Source of the DNA: Shewanella loihica PV-4
GTDB lineage: Bacteria; Pseudomonadota; Gammaproteobacteria; Enterobacterales; Shewanellaceae
Assembly (NCBI RefSeq): GCF_000016065.1
Contig: NC_009092.1
Coordinates: 4,030,001 to 4,094,000, forward strand
DNA: 64,000 bases
Reading direction: 5' to 3'
Shown here: one piece after another, positions 1 through 10,167 of the stretch
Layout: every line of letters starts with the position of its first letter
Numbering within the stretch: position 1 is the stretch's first letter
Notes under the pieces: model-generated
Database searches by the model: none
Told to the model about the DNA's origin: nothing
What the model saw: the letters and a program-made list of their open reading frames with translations, nothing else
Translations under genes and position numbers: made by a program

Positions 1-624
1 ATCGAGGCCGACAGCAACGAACGCCTGGAGCAGATGGTGCAGGAGCGCACGTTAGAGCTCGAGATCGCACTTCGAGAATTAAATGAGGCCAACCAGAAAC
101 TTACCGAACAAAACACGGTCGATAGTCTCACAGGTGTGAAAAACCGCGCCGCCTTCGAGAAACGCCTGCAGGCCGAAGGCCGCCTGAGTCGTCGTCAACA
201 GACGCCGCTGGCGATCCTCATGATAGATATCGACCGCTTCAAGGCGATAAACGACACCTATGGCCACCTTGCCGGGGATCAGGCGCTCAAGACCATAGCC
301 CAGGCGTTAAAGGAAAAATTAAGACGCCCAAGTGATCTGGTATCACGTTTCGGTGGTGAAGAGTTTGCTATGATACTGCCTAATACCTCCTGTGACGGGG
401 CGCTACAGGTGGCGGAGCTGATGCGCAGCACCGTCAGTGAGTTGCCGCTGGCATGGGGAGAGCAGGCTATTCCGCTCACCATCAGTATCGGGATCTGCGC
501 CGAAGTGATCGTCGATGATCAGCACACTCAGCTGCTGGTCGACCAGGCAGACAAGGCACTCTATCGTGCCAAGCATGAGGGCCGAAATCGCGTTTGCGTC
601 TATTCGCCCGAACTCGAAGAATAA
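1..624 (+). CDS. Diguanylate cyclase, C-terminal part (truncated by window start)
   Basis: Frame 1 is open from the first base, so the gene begins before the window; an internal ATG at 34 is not its start. The first ~35 visible residues are a charged coiled-coil linker. A complete GGDEF domain follows, which makes c-di-GMP from two GTP. The signature is GGEEF (near nucleotide 352) and the inhibitory I-site RPSD lies exactly five residues before it, so the enzyme should be active and product-inhibited. The substrate-binding DIDRFKAINDTYGH segment is also intact. The N-terminal sensory part is outside the window, so the signal is unknown. hemB follows after about 90 bases and is probably independent. 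Confidence 0.93.
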   Translation: MEADSNERLEQMVQERTLELEIALRELNEANQKLTEQNTVDSLTGVKNRAAFEKRLQAEGRLSRRQQTPLAILMIDIDRFKAINDTYGHLAGDQALKTIAQALKEKLRRPSDLVSRFGGEEFAMILPNTSCDGALQVAELMRSTVSELPLAWGEQAIPLTISIGICAEVIVDDQHTQLLVDQADKALYRAKHEGRNRVCVYSPELEE

Positions 625-706
625 AGTAACCGACTTAGTGGCTATGCCCCATCCACGGATGAGCTGTGAAGTGTGTAGCCCAATAAAGCAAACAACCCTA
701 AATTAG

Positions 707-1732
<1,026 letters not shown>

Positions 1733-1752
1733 GGCTATCTCTTTAAACAAAA

Positions 1753-1782
1753 AAGCCAGTGACGCGAGTCGCTGGCTTTTTT
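1753..1782. terminator. Bidirectional intrinsic terminator between hemB and the next gene
   Basis: AAGCCAGTGAC pairs with GTCGCTGGCTT around a GCGA loop (one T.G wobble). A T run follows on the plus strand and an A run precedes it, so it can also serve the convergent minus-strand gene ending at 1812. Confidence 0.88.
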
Positions 1783-1811
1783 GTTTCTGCGCGCGAGTTT
1801 TAGGATGACAG

Positions 1812-2372
1812 TTAACGGCTGGCGGCCAGCGCCAAACCTTCATCGTCGAACAGCTGCTCCACCTTGACGATACAGGGCGCCTTGAGGGTATAGCGATTGC
1901 TGCGATAGGTATAGTGATACTCGCTCCAGTAGATGGAGAGCCGCAGGTGGGCGTCGGGGTGAAACTGATTCTGAGTATAGAGGGCGCGGTAGCAGCGGGC
2001 GCTGGGAAGATAACCTGAGTGATACAGCTTGATGGCACGCTCATCCAGGCTGATCTCGCGGTAATCTATGCCATGTTTGGCCACGTTAGAAAACTGATAG
2101 TCGCCGTAGTGAAAGTTGCCCTCGACCACCTCTAACTTGGCGCCTCTTACCAGCAGGTCGCTGAGCTGACTCACTTGAAGACGGCTCTGCGCGCAAAGGG
2201 TTACCAGGCCGCCACTAACGATCAGTACCAGGGCCCAGCGCCAGAGTCCCAGGGGCCACCAATGTCCAATCAGCAGACTCAGTAGCAAGATCCCCAGGCC
2301 GACACCCAGCAAGACCAGCTCATAGAGTTGCCACTCACCCACCTCAAACACCAGATTCGAATATGACATCAT
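1812..2372 (-). CDS. Membrane protein of unknown function
   Basis: About 186 residues. The N-terminal third has two hydrophobic stretches (ELVLLGVGLGILLLSLLIG and LWRWALVLIVSGGLVTL) typical of a two-helix membrane anchor. The remaining ~110 residues are soluble and rich in Tyr, Arg and His (EYHYTYRSNRYTLKAP). I recognise no catalytic motif or known domain. The start is uncertain: two ATG codons lie side by side (ending at 2372 and 2369), and an in-frame GTG ends at 2384. The ATG pair is preferred because AGG/GGG lies just upstream. It converges on hemB with the shared terminator between them. No function is assigned. Confidence 0.75.
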   Translation of the reverse strand: MMSYSNLVFEVGEWQLYELVLLGVGLGILLLSLLIGHWWPLGLWRWALVLIVSGGLVTLCAQSRLQVSQLSDLLVRGAKLEVVEGNFHYGDYQFSNVAKHGIDYREISLDERAIKLYHSGYLPSARCYRALYTQNQFHPDAHLRLSIYWSEYHYTYRSNRYTLKAPCIVKVEQLFDDEGLALAASR

Positions 2373-2533
2373 CCCTTGCCTCACCTCAACGCTGCGCCCA
2401 TCGAGCTTTCCTGTAGCCTGAGCTATTGCGTTAAGTAAGTGTAGAAGGCAATAGCCTTCTTGGCTCGTCAGACAAGATGCTATAGGGAGATGATGTCAGT
2501 TTGGTGAATGGGCTAACTTGCAGGAGGCAGGCA

Positions 2534-2580
2534 TTAAAAAAGCCATGGCGCCGCTCCTATAAGCAGTGTAATGGCTTTGT
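2534..2580 (-). terminator. Intrinsic terminator downstream of ubiA
   Basis: On the minus strand AAAGCCAT pairs with ATGGCTTT across a loop of about 25 bases and is followed by TTTTTTAAT. It sits directly after the ubiA stop codon. Confidence 0.7.
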
Positions 2581-2597
2581 TTTTCATCCTAATGGTA

Positions 2598-3458
2598 TTA
2601 GATGAGATAATCGGCGCCCAGGGTCACGAAGAGCACCATACCGGCCCAGTTGTTATTTAAGAAGGCTTGCAGGCAGGGGGCGCGTTCGCGATCGAAGATC
2701 AACTTCTGCTGGTAGAGACCGAAGCCGATGAAGGTGAGGATCCCCAAGGCGAAGACCAGGCCGCGATCGGCGCTGAGCCCCGCCATGATGAAACAGCCCA
2801 GGGCGGCCAGCTGAAACAGGCCGATGATCTGCCGGTCGAAGCGGCCAAAGAGGATCGCCGTCGACTTGATGCCCACCTTGAGATCATCGTCTCTGTCCAC
2901 CATGGCATACATGGTGTCGTAGGCCACTGTCCAGCACCAGTTGGCGGCAAACAGCCACCAGGCTTCTACCGGCACTGTGCCTAGCTGCGCCGCATAGGCC
3001 ATGGGGATCGACCAGCTCCACACCACGCCGAGGAACATCTGCGGCATGTTGGTGAAACGTTTGGTAAAGGGGTAGATGATGGTCAGTATGATACCGACGA
3101 AGGAGAGTTGCACCACCAGCGGGTTGAGCATCAGCACCAAGCCAAAGGCCAGCAGGCCCATCACCACGAACAGGATAAGCGCCTCTTTGACCGTCACCTC
3201 GCCGCTGGCCAGGGGCCGGCTCTTGGTGCGCTCCACATGTGAGTCCAACTTACGATCGGCATAGTCGTTGATGATACAGCCACAGGCGCGCATCACCACC
3301 ACACCGATAACGAAGATGATCAACACCTTAAGATCCGGCATGCCGCCGGCAGCCAACACCAATGCCATCAAACATGGCCACAGCAGCAGGAAGGTACCTA
3401 TGGGTCTATCCATCCGCGCCAGACGCAAATAGGCGTCCAATTTATCCCTTAAGCTCAT
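2598..3458 (-). CDS. ubiA: 4-hydroxybenzoate octaprenyltransferase
   Basis: 286 residues, the usual size. This integral membrane enzyme attaches the polyprenyl chain to 4-hydroxybenzoate in ubiquinone synthesis. Both Asp-rich prenyl-diphosphate/Mg motifs are visible: [15 protein letters not shown] (around residue 68) and [17 protein letters not shown] (around 180). [12 protein letters not shown] near the N terminus is typical of UbiA. About eight hydrophobic segments follow. ubiC, its usual neighbour, is not in the window; the upstream gene is uvrD, 117 bases away on the same strand. Confidence 0.96.
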   Translation of the reverse strand: MSLRDKLDAYLRLARMDRPIGTFLLLWPCLMALVLAAGGMPDLKVLIIFVIGVVVMRACGCIINDYADRKLDSHVERTKSRPLASGEVTVKEALILFVVMGLLAFGLVLMLNPLVVQLSFVGIILTIIYPFTKRFTNMPQMFLGVVWSWSIPMAYAAQLGTVPVEAWWLFAANWCWTVAYDTMYAMVDRDDDLKVGIKSTAILFGRFDRQIIGLFQLAALGCFIMAGLSADRGLVFALGILTFIGFGLYQQKLIFDRERAPCLQAFLNNNWAGMVLFVTLGADYLI

Positions 3459-3575
3459 TTTCTAGGCTCTCCTAACGACTGCTTTGGCCTTTCGATTTAT
3501 GTGGGCAAGCTCATCAAAATACTCTGGCATTATGACTGACACCCTAAGAGTTTCAAGCGCTTTATCAACCCGGGT

Positions 3576-5756
3576 TTACAGTGTCTCGAGACGGGCATAT
3601 GCCACCACCAGCCACTTGCTGCCCACGTCGAGAAAATCCACCTGGACTCTGGCCTGGGCGCCGCTACCCTCGAAGTTGGTCACCTTGCCTTCACCAAACT
3701 TGGGATGATTCACCCGCTGGCCGATGTTGAAGCCGGAATCGTTGAAGGCTGAACCGTTAAAGGCGGGCTGGGCCTGACCGAATCTGTTGCTGCTCGCCGG
3801 CGCCGACACGCTGGTTCGCATGCGGATCTCCTGCACATAGTCGCCAGGGATCTCCTTGATGAAACGTGACGGACGGGCATAGTTTTCCCGGCCATAGATA
3901 CGGCGCGACTCGGCATAGGTGATATAGAGCTGCTTCATGGCGCGGGTCATACCCACGTAGCAGAGACGGCGCTCCTCATCCAACCTGTCGCCCTCATCCA
4001 TCGCCATCTGGCTGGGGAAGATCCCCTCCTCGACCCCTGCCATGAAGACCATGGGGAACTCCAGGCCCTTGGCCGAGTGCAAGGTCATCAGCTGCACGGC
4101 GTCGGTGAAGGCATCGGCCTGGCCCTCGCCCGCCTCGAGCGCCGCGTGGGAGAGGAAGGCATTTAGCTCACCCATGTCCTCGAGATCTTCCGGCATCACG
4201 AAGGTGCGCGCCGCGGTGACCAGCTCCTCTAAGTTTTCCACCCTGGCGCGGGCCTTCTCGCCCTTCTCCGCCTCATACATGGCCTTGAGGCCAGAGGCCT
4301 GGATAACATGATCTGTCATGCGGTGCAGCGACTGCTCCGCCGTCTCCTGCTGCAGAGTAACGATTAGATCCATGAAGCTACGTACCGCGTTGGCGGCGCG
4401 GCCAGAGAGCACCTTCTCATCGAGCAGGCGCAGGCAGGTCTGCCACAGGGTCAGCTCCTGCTGGCGCGCCGTACTGCGCAGGATATCCAGGGTACGATCG
4501 CCTATGCCTCGGGTCGGCGTGTTGATGATACGCTCGAAGGCGGCATCGTCGTTCTTGTTGCTGATCAGCCGCAGATACCCCATGGCATCCTTGATCTCCT
4601 GACGCTCGAAGAAGCGCAGGCCGCCATAGATGCGGTAGGCCATCCCCTTGTGCAGCAGCGCCTCTTCCAGTACCCGCGACTGGGCGTTGGAGCGATAGAG
4701 GATGGCGCAATCGCTGAGGTTACCGCCCATATCCTGCCAGTCCGTGATGCGACCCACGATGAAGCGGGCCTCATCCATCTCGTTGAAGGCGCAATAGAGG
4801 CCGATCTTCTCGCCGTCTTTGTCTTCGGTCCACAGCTTCTTACCCAGTCGGTCCGGGTTATTGGCGATCAGCTCGTTGGAGGCGTTAAGTATGTTGCCGC
4901 TGGAGCGATAGTTCTGTTCCAGACGTATGGTCTGGGCCGCGGGGAAGTCCTGCAGGAAGCGGTGCAGGTTCTCCACCTGGGCGCCGCGCCAACCATAGAT
5001 AGACTGGTCGTCGTCGCCGACGATCATCACGTTGGCCGTGCTGCCGGCCAACACGCGGATCCAGGCATACTGGATGGCGTTGGTATCCTGAAACTCGTCC
5101 ACCAGGATGTTCTTAAAGCGCTCCTGATAGTGCTCCAGAATATGGGGCTTGTTGAGCCAGAGCTCATGGGCCCTTAGCAAGATCTCGGCAAAGTCCACCA
5201 GGCCGGCGCGATCGCATGACTCCTGATACACCTGATAGATCTTCAGCAGATTCTGCTCAATGGGGAAGCCACCTGCATCGATATGCTTGGGTCTCAGCCC
5301 CTGATCTTTCTTGCCGTTAATGTAGCCCTGGGCCTGACGGGGCGGATACTGCTTCTCGTCCAGGTTGAGGCTCTTGAGGATCCGCTTGATCAGCCTGAGC
5401 TGGTCGTCCGAGTCGAGGATCTGGAAACTCTGGGGCAAGTTGGCGTCTTGATAATGGGTGCGCAGCAGGCGGTGGGCCAGGCCATGGAAGGTACCTATCC
5501 ACATGCGGCCCATGTTGCTGCCGCTCACCTTCTCCACACGCTCGCGCATCTCGGCCGCGGCCTTGTTGGTAAAGGTCACCGCCAGAATAGAATAGGGACT
5601 CTGCTGCTCTACTTGCATCAGCCAGGCGATGCGGTGGGTCAGTACCCGGGTCTTACCACTGCCCGCGCCTGCCAGCACCAGCATGCTAGATTGTGGTGCG
5701 CCGACGGCCTCGCGCTGTTTGTCGTTTAAGCCGTCGAGTAAAGAAGATACGTCCAT
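3576..5756 (-). CDS. uvrD: DNA helicase II
   Basis: 726 residues from ATG at 5756, where GGAGG is well spaced; the upstream in-frame extension of 29 codons is not credible. This is a superfamily 1A 3'-5' helicase for nucleotide excision and mismatch repair. Motifs in order: Walker A AGAGSGKTRVLTHR, DEFQDTN (motif II), GDDDQSIYGWRGA (III), QNYRS (IV), TLHSAKGLEFPMVF (V) and CYVGMTRA (VI). The C-terminal ~50 residues carry the small tudor-like tail of UvrD/PcrA (RVNHPKFGEGKVTNFEG), which contacts RNA polymerase in relatives. Intact. Confidence 0.97.
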   Translation of the reverse strand: MDVSSLLDGLNDKQREAVGAPQSSMLVLAGAGSGKTRVLTHRIAWLMQVEQQSPYSILAVTFTNKAAAEMRERVEKVSGSNMGRMWIGTFHGLAHRLLRTHYQDANLPQSFQILDSDDQLRLIKRILKSLNLDEKQYPPRQAQGYINGKKDQGLRPKHIDAGGFPIEQNLLKIYQVYQESCDRAGLVDFAEILLRAHELWLNKPHILEHYQERFKNILVDEFQDTNAIQYAWIRVLAGSTANVMIVGDDDQSIYGWRGAQVENLHRFLQDFPAAQTIRLEQNYRSSGNILNASNELIANNPDRLGKKLWTEDKDGEKIGLYCAFNEMDEARFIVGRITDWQDMGGNLSDCAILYRSNAQSRVLEEALLHKGMAYRIYGGLRFFERQEIKDAMGYLRLISNKNDDAAFERIINTPTRGIGDRTLDILRSTARQQELTLWQTCLRLLDEKVLSGRAANAVRSFMDLIVTLQQETAEQSLHRMTDHVIQASGLKAMYEAEKGEKARARVENLEELVTAARTFVMPEDLEDMGELNAFLSHAALEAGEGQADAFTDAVQLMTLHSAKGLEFPMVFMAGVEEGIFPSQMAMDEGDRLDEERRLCYVGMTRAMKQLYITYAESRRIYGRENYARPSRFIKEIPGDYVQEIRMRTSVSAPASSNRFGQAQPAFNGSAFNDSGFNIGQRVNHPKFGEGKVTNFEGSGAQARVQVDFLDVGSKWLVVAYARLETL

Positions 5757-5873
5757 TCTTGCCTCCAAAAAATCAGGCGGCAAGTATAACAGGAGGTGTT
5801 GCGCGATCCTACCGTCGACCGTATCGCCATAGGTCATCCACACCTAGCCCACGCTAATATGCGATGAACTATA

Positions 5874-5901
5874 AAAAGCCCAGGCAAGGGCCTGGGCTTT
5901 T
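5874..5901. terminator. Intrinsic terminator of the NfeD-slipin operon
   Basis: AAAGCCCAGGC pairs perfectly with GCCTGGGCTTT around an AAGG loop. On the minus strand it ends in a T run. It lies between the last slipin gene and the uvrD start, so the SPFH operon and uvrD are separate units. Confidence 0.88.
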
Positions 5902-5928
5902 GGGGATAGTTAGGGTACCAAGTGAGGA

Positions 5929-6864
5929 TTAGTCCTTGCTCTCCTCCAGCCCTATGCTGTCCATCCAGTGATCGAAGTCCATCATGTTACCCGGCAATAC
6001 TATCTTATTGGCGCTGTTGGTCAGGCCGTCGAACTGCTTGAGGTACTGGGCACCAAGTTGCATGCGTACCACGTTCTTACCGCCGGGCGCCGACACCACC
6101 TGAGCCATGCGCTCGATAGACTCGGCGGTCGCCTTGGCGATGGTGAGGATCTCCTCGGCCTTACCCTCGGCCTCGTTGATCCGCTTCTGCATCTCACCCT
6201 CGGAGCGGTTGATCATCTCCGCCTTGACCCCTTCGGAGCGGTTGATCTTGCTCTGCTTATCACCCTCACTTTTGGCCAGCAGGGCGCGGCGTTCACGCTC
6301 GGCGTTCACCTGCATCTCCATGGCGTTCTTCACCGTCTCGGGTGGGGCGATATTCTTGATCTCATATCTGTGCACCCGGATCCCCCAGGTAGCGCCAGCC
6401 TGATCCAGCACCTCTACCACCTTGGCGCTGATCACGTCACGCTCCTCGAAGGTGCGGTCGAGATCCAGGGTACCAATCACAGAGCGAGTGGTGGTCTGCG
6501 CCAGTTGAATGGCCGCGTAACGGTAGTCGGTCACCCCATAGCTGGCTTTCACGGGATCCATCACGGAGATATAGATAACCCCATCCACCTCGACATTTAC
6601 CTCGTCGCTGGAGAAACACTCCTGAGGCGGCACATCGATAGTTTCCTCTTTCAGGTCATGCACATAGGCCACCTTGTCGATGAAAGGCACCAGGGCATGG
6701 AAACCGGCATCTAAGGTGGTGTGATACTTACCCAGACGCTCGACAATATAGGCTGACTTGGTAGGCACCAGGCGGATCGACTGAAACAGCTTGATGATGA
6801 AGATGGCGAAGATCAGTCCCCAAATGCCCAGTACGATTAAATCTGTGTTGATATCTGCGATCAT
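5929..6864 (-). CDS. SPFH/Band 7 membrane protein (slipin/QmcA-type), second copy
   Basis: 311 residues. One N-terminal transmembrane helix (LIVLGIWGLIFAIFIIKLF), a Band 7/PHB domain (residues ~30-190), then a long charged helix with repeated R/N-SEG units (INRSEGVK, INRSEGEMQ) typical of paraslipin/QmcA/HflK-like proteins that form ring cages in the membrane. Its start overlaps the stop of the upstream paralogue by 4 bases, so the two are translationally coupled. The products probably form a hetero-oligomer that organises membrane microdomains or supports protein quality control; this is a family inference. It is the last gene of a three-gene operon. Confidence 0.9.
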   Translation of the reverse strand: MIADINTDLIVLGIWGLIFAIFIIKLFQSIRLVPTKSAYIVERLGKYHTTLDAGFHALVPFIDKVAYVHDLKEETIDVPPQECFSSDEVNVEVDGVIYISVMDPVKASYGVTDYRYAAIQLAQTTTRSVIGTLDLDRTFEERDVISAKVVEVLDQAGATWGIRVHRYEIKNIAPPETVKNAMEMQVNAERERRALLAKSEGDKQSKINRSEGVKAEMINRSEGEMQKRINEAEGKAEEILTIAKATAESIERMAQVVSAPGGKNVVRMQLGAQYLKQFDGLTNSANKIVLPGNMMDFDHWMDSIGLEESKD

Positions 6865-7787
6865 GCGCGACCTCCTTTTACCTGACCCACACTCTGAGTC
6901 ACCTGCTCCATGCCCTCAAAGAAGCCTTCCAGCTTGGCCATCTCGGCCGGCACCACTGAAATATCCGCTTCGTTGAGAATCTTACCCAGCTGGGTGATGA
7001 ACTGCTCCTTGAGCTGCATGTTCATCGCCTCGTTACCGCCTTCCAGTGCCAAGGCCTCTGAGACCATGGTCATGGCTTCCGCCTTGGCGCGGGCAACGAT
7101 GGCAATCTCCTGGGCCGTACCCTTGGCCTCGTTGATCCGCTTCTGCTTCTCACCCTCCGACAGGTTGATCGCCTCCTGACGCTCACCCTCTGAGAGGTTA
7201 ATCATCGCCGCCTTCTCGGCATTGGCCAGGGTGATCTCGGCGCGCTTACTGCGTTCGGCCTCCATCTGCTTCTCCAGGGTGTGGATCACCTTGAAAGATG
7301 GCGTAATGTTTTTGATCTCGTACCTGAGTACCTTGATCCCCCAGGGATCGGACGCCTTATCGATCTCCCGTACGATAGATTCGTTGAGGCTGTCTCGCTC
7401 GGAGAAGGTCTCACTCAGACTCAGCTTACCTATCTCGGAGCGCATTGTGGTCTGTGCCAGATTCACCGCCGCGCGGCGATAGTCTTCGATACCATAGCTG
7501 GCCAGTTTACCGTCCATCACCTTGAGGTAGACCAGGCCGTCGACCTCCAGCTGAGTGTTATCCTTCGAGATACAGCTCTGTGGCGGCACATCCAGCACCT
7601 GCTCACGGGTGTCGTGGCGATAGGCTACGCGGTCGAAGAAGGGAATTAAAAAGTGAAAACCTGGCTGTAACACCACCCTAAACTTACCCAGACGCTCGAT
7701 AACGTGTACCTCGCGCATGGGAACGATCAACAATAGGTTATAAAGAATAAAGAAAACGAAGAGTATAAAAATGGTAAATTCGAACAT
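6861..7787 (-). CDS. SPFH/Band 7 membrane protein (slipin/QmcA-type), first copy
   Basis: About 308 residues from ATG at 7787, which has AGGA eight bases upstream; an ATG three codons earlier (7796) is possible. It has an N-terminal membrane helix (FTIFILFVFFILYNLLLIV), a Band 7 domain starting EVHVIERLGKFRVVLQPGFH, and a coiled coil carrying two tandem INLSEGE-type units followed by KRINEAKG. It is a clear paralogue of the following gene, similar along most of its length, so this is a tandem duplication that has diverged. The 3' end overlaps the next gene by 4 bases. It lies between nfeD and the second slipin. Confidence 0.9.
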   Translation of the reverse strand: MFEFTIFILFVFFILYNLLLIVPMREVHVIERLGKFRVVLQPGFHFLIPFFDRVAYRHDTREQVLDVPPQSCISKDNTQLEVDGLVYLKVMDGKLASYGIEDYRRAAVNLAQTTMRSEIGKLSLSETFSERDSLNESIVREIDKASDPWGIKVLRYEIKNITPSFKVIHTLEKQMEAERSKRAEITLANAEKAAMINLSEGERQEAINLSEGEKQKRINEAKGTAQEIAIVARAKAEAMTMVSEALALEGGNEAMNMQLKEQFITQLGKILNEADISVVPAEMAKLEGFFEGMEQVTQSVGQVKGGRA

Positions 7788-7816
7788 AGATTCCATCCTG
7801 TAAAGTAGCAGCCAGG

Positions 7817-8278
7817 CTATGCCTGCTCTGTCAAAGGTTCAACGACCAGGGCAATATTCTCGCGACAGATCACTCTGACGCGCGCGCCGATAGGGATCTC
7901 GCTGCCATCACCCAGTGCTGGCCATTCGCTTCCCTGAAACTCGACGCGCCCCTGCTGCTGTGCTGGGCCGATCACCGCCTTGACGACGGCAACTTGGTTA
8001 TAAAGGTCAAACTCCTCATCGGTATTATCCACATGGGAATCACCACCCACCAAGCGCTGTGTCAGCTGACGAAAAGCCAGTAACAAGACGATAGCGGCGA
8101 TGAACCAGAGCGTCAGGGCCTGCACAAAGCCTTCGACCCAACCTAGGGTCAATGCGCCCGCCACCACCACACAGGCGGCACCCAGGAAAATAACGATACC
8201 GCCAGGCAGAATGATCTCGGCTAACATCAAGACTAAACCGACGGCAATCCAGATAAAGATAGGATTAGAAAACTCCAT
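7817..8278 (-). CDS. NfeD-family membrane protein (short form)
   Basis: 153 residues from ATG at 8278, behind a strong GGGGGA site; an upstream in-frame extension of 22 codons is rejected. It has three or four transmembrane segments (PIFIWIAVGLVLMLAEIIL; GIVIFLGAACVVVAGALTL; LTLWFIAAIVLLLAF) and a C-terminal OB-fold-like domain of about 65 residues. It lacks the ClpP-like protease domain of long NfeD proteins. NfeD partners slipin/SPFH proteins in many bacteria, and here it heads the operon with two of them. The product is placed in the inner membrane. Confidence 0.9.
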   Translation of the reverse strand: MEFSNPIFIWIAVGLVLMLAEIILPGGIVIFLGAACVVVAGALTLGWVEGFVQALTLWFIAAIVLLLAFRQLTQRLVGGDSHVDNTDEEFDLYNQVAVVKAVIGPAQQQGRVEFQGSEWPALGDGSEIPIGARVRVICRENIALVVEPLTEQA

Positions 8279-8417
8279 ATTTCCCCCCTGAAATGAGAGT
8301 ATCCCTGCCAAGACTATATCAGCTCTTTTCTCGCAATGCGACATATTATGTCATGATACAAATGTGACACAGGCAACAAACATTTAATTTACCTAGGTAA
8401 AAGACATTGTTTTGGAA

Positions 8418-8446
8418 TTGGGCACAATGGCGAAATCCCGTATACT
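8418..8446 (+). promoter_or_regulatory. Sigma-70 promoter for the Tsx-like gene
   Basis: TTGGGC at 8418-8423, a 17-base spacer and TATACT at 8441-8446. This predicts transcription from about 8453, with a leader of ~125 bases before the start codon at 8577. Confidence 0.6.
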
Positions 8447-8576
8447 TGCGGCGCATAAATAATAGGGCGTGAAAATAAGCCGAAAAGACACCTTGAGAGT
8501 GCCGCGATTGTTTTCAAATCAGTCCCAAATAGCGGCGTCAAAAGCTGCCCCCCAAAATAATGATAAAGGTAAAAAG

Positions 8577-9332
8577 ATGATGAACAGGAAATGGCTTCTC
8601 CTCGCGCTAGTCGCCGCCCAGCCCGCGCTGGCCGATGATATGATCCAATGGTGGGACTTCAGTGCCACCGCCCTTTACGGCGACAACTATGATCTGGCGC
8701 CCTCGGAGCGACAAACCACTATTACCCTAGAAACTGCCGGCGGCTGGAAGTATGGCGACTGGTTCGCCTTTCAGGACTTCATCTACTTCAATGGTAACAA
8801 CGGCGGCAAAGACAGCACCACCTATGGTGAGATCTCGCCCCGCTTCAGCGCCAGCAAGATCTTAGGCAAGCCTGTGGGCGTAGGCGCCATCACAGACGTG
8901 TCGTTGGCACTCACCTACGAAGAGGGCGAAGGCCCGGTGAAGAGCTTCCTCTATGGTGTGGGTCTCGACTTCAAGATCCCTTATTTCAGCTACTTCCAGC
9001 TAAACACCTATCGCCGCGACGCTATCAGCACCGGCAATCTGAGTGACGGCTGGCAGTTGACCCCAGTCTTTCGTATGGATTTCCCGGTAGGCCACTCGAA
9101 CATCGTCTTCGACGGCTTTATCGATTGGGTATTCTCGGCCGACAACACTGGCTATGAAGAGAACTTCCACTTCAACCCTCAGGTTAAGTACGACCTGGGC
9201 GCAGCCATCTTCGGTGCTCACAAGAAAGATAAGCTGTTCGTCGGTATCGAATACGATTACTGGAAGAACAAGTATGGTGTTAAGGGCATAGATCAGAACA
9301 CCTACTCTGTGATCGCCAAGTATCACTTCTAA
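8577..9332 (+). CDS. Tsx-like outer membrane nucleoside channel
   Basis: 251 residues from ATG at 8577 (the second ATG follows directly at 8580), with a signal peptide LLLALVAAQPALA cut before DDMIQWW. The rest shows alternating aromatic strands and ends in aromatic YHF, as expected of an outer-membrane beta barrel. WWDFSATALYGDNYDLAPSERQTTITLE and later segments resemble the nucleoside-specific channel Tsx/OmpK family. It is convergent with uridine phosphorylase 77 bases away, consistent with nucleoside uptake and breakdown. An in-frame extension to 8469 would bury the signal peptide and is rejected. Substrate specificity is inferred. Confidence 0.82.
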   Translation: MMNRKWLLLALVAAQPALADDMIQWWDFSATALYGDNYDLAPSERQTTITLETAGGWKYGDWFAFQDFIYFNGNNGGKDSTTYGEISPRFSASKILGKPVGVGAITDVSLALTYEEGEGPVKSFLYGVGLDFKIPYFSYFQLNTYRRDAISTGNLSDGWQLTPVFRMDFPVGHSNIVFDGFIDWVFSADNTGYEENFHFNPQVKYDLGAAIFGAHKKDKLFVGIEYDYWKNKYGVKGIDQNTYSVIAKYHF

Positions 9333-9355
9333 GTTTTTGAGTATGCTTTGCTCAC

Positions 9356-9383
9356 AAAAAAGGCGCCTTCAGGCGCCTTTTTT
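9356..9383. terminator. Bidirectional terminator between the Tsx-like gene and udp
   Basis: AAGGCGCC/GGCGCC inverted repeat with a short loop, flanked by six A and six T, between two convergent genes. Confidence 0.9.
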
Positions 9384-9408
9384 AATCTCGCGAGTTCAGC
9401 CGCTAGGC

Positions 9409-10167
9409 TTAAGCCAGCAGTTTCTTCGCCGCCGCTACCACGATAGACACGGCACTGGTCTCGGTCTGCTTCATGGTCGCCTCATCAGGGATCTCCTGCT
9501 GAGTACGGTTAACGATCACGCCAGCCACACAAGCCGCGCGCCAACCTTGAGTCGCACACATGGTAAACAGAGTCGATGACTCCATCTCATAGTTGAGTAC
9601 GCCCATGTCCTGCCACTCTTTCATCGAACCGGCAAAACGACGAGTCACACGACCCGTCACGGTATCGTAACGCTCTTGACCTGGGTAGAAAGTATCTGAC
9701 GAAGCTGTGATACCGATATGAGGCTCAAGACCCGCTTCACGGCTCGCCGCCACCATGGCGGTAGTACATTCGAAGTTCGCCACGGCTGGGAACTCCATAG
9801 GTGCAAAGTGCAGACTCGCACCATCTAGACGCACTGACGCCTGAGTCACAATCACATCACCCACGTTAACCTGTGGCTGAATAGCACCCGTGGTGCCGAC
9901 ACGCAGGAAGGTGTCGATACCCAGCTGTGCCAGCTCTTCCACGGCGATAGAGGTCGATGGACCACCAATACCGGTAGAGCAGATCACCAGCGGCTTACCG
10001 TCGATATAGGCAAGGTAGCTGGTGTATTCGCGGTGACTGGCCAGGAATGTTGGATTGTCCATCAACTCGGCAATACGTTTCACACGCTCTGGGTCGCCCG
10101 GAACGATAGCAAGTGTTGCACCATCTAACATCTCTTTCGTCAGGCCTAAATGAAATACATCTGACAT
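9409..10167 (-). CDS. udp: Uridine phosphorylase
   Basis: 252 residues from ATG at 10167 behind GAAAGGGG. It cleaves uridine with phosphate to uracil and ribose 1-phosphate in pyrimidine salvage. The PNP/UDP family phosphate-binding motif [14 protein letters not shown] is near the N terminus, with [16 protein letters not shown] in the middle and ESSTLFTM (nucleoside-binding Met/Glu region) towards the C terminus. Length matches the E. coli enzyme. The facing gene is a nucleoside channel. The leader contains TGTGA (minus strand, near 10255), possibly half of a CRP site, but the second half is poor. Confidence 0.96.
   Translation of the reverse strand: MSDVFHLGLTKEMLDGATLAIVPGDPERVKRIAELMDNPTFLASHREYTSYLAYIDGKPLVICSTGIGGPSTSIAVEELAQLGIDTFLRVGTTGAIQPQVNVGDVIVTQASVRLDGASLHFAPMEFPAVANFECTTAMVAASREAGLEPHIGITASSDTFYPGQERYDTVTGRVTRRFAGSMKEWQDMGVLNYEMESSTLFTMCATQGWRAACVAGVIVNRTQQEIPDEATMKQTETSAVSIVVAAAKKLLA

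Noticed and set aside
8363..8378. TGTGA-N6-CAACA as a CRP site before the Tsx-like gene
   Set aside because: Only three of five positions in the second half match, so I do not call it.
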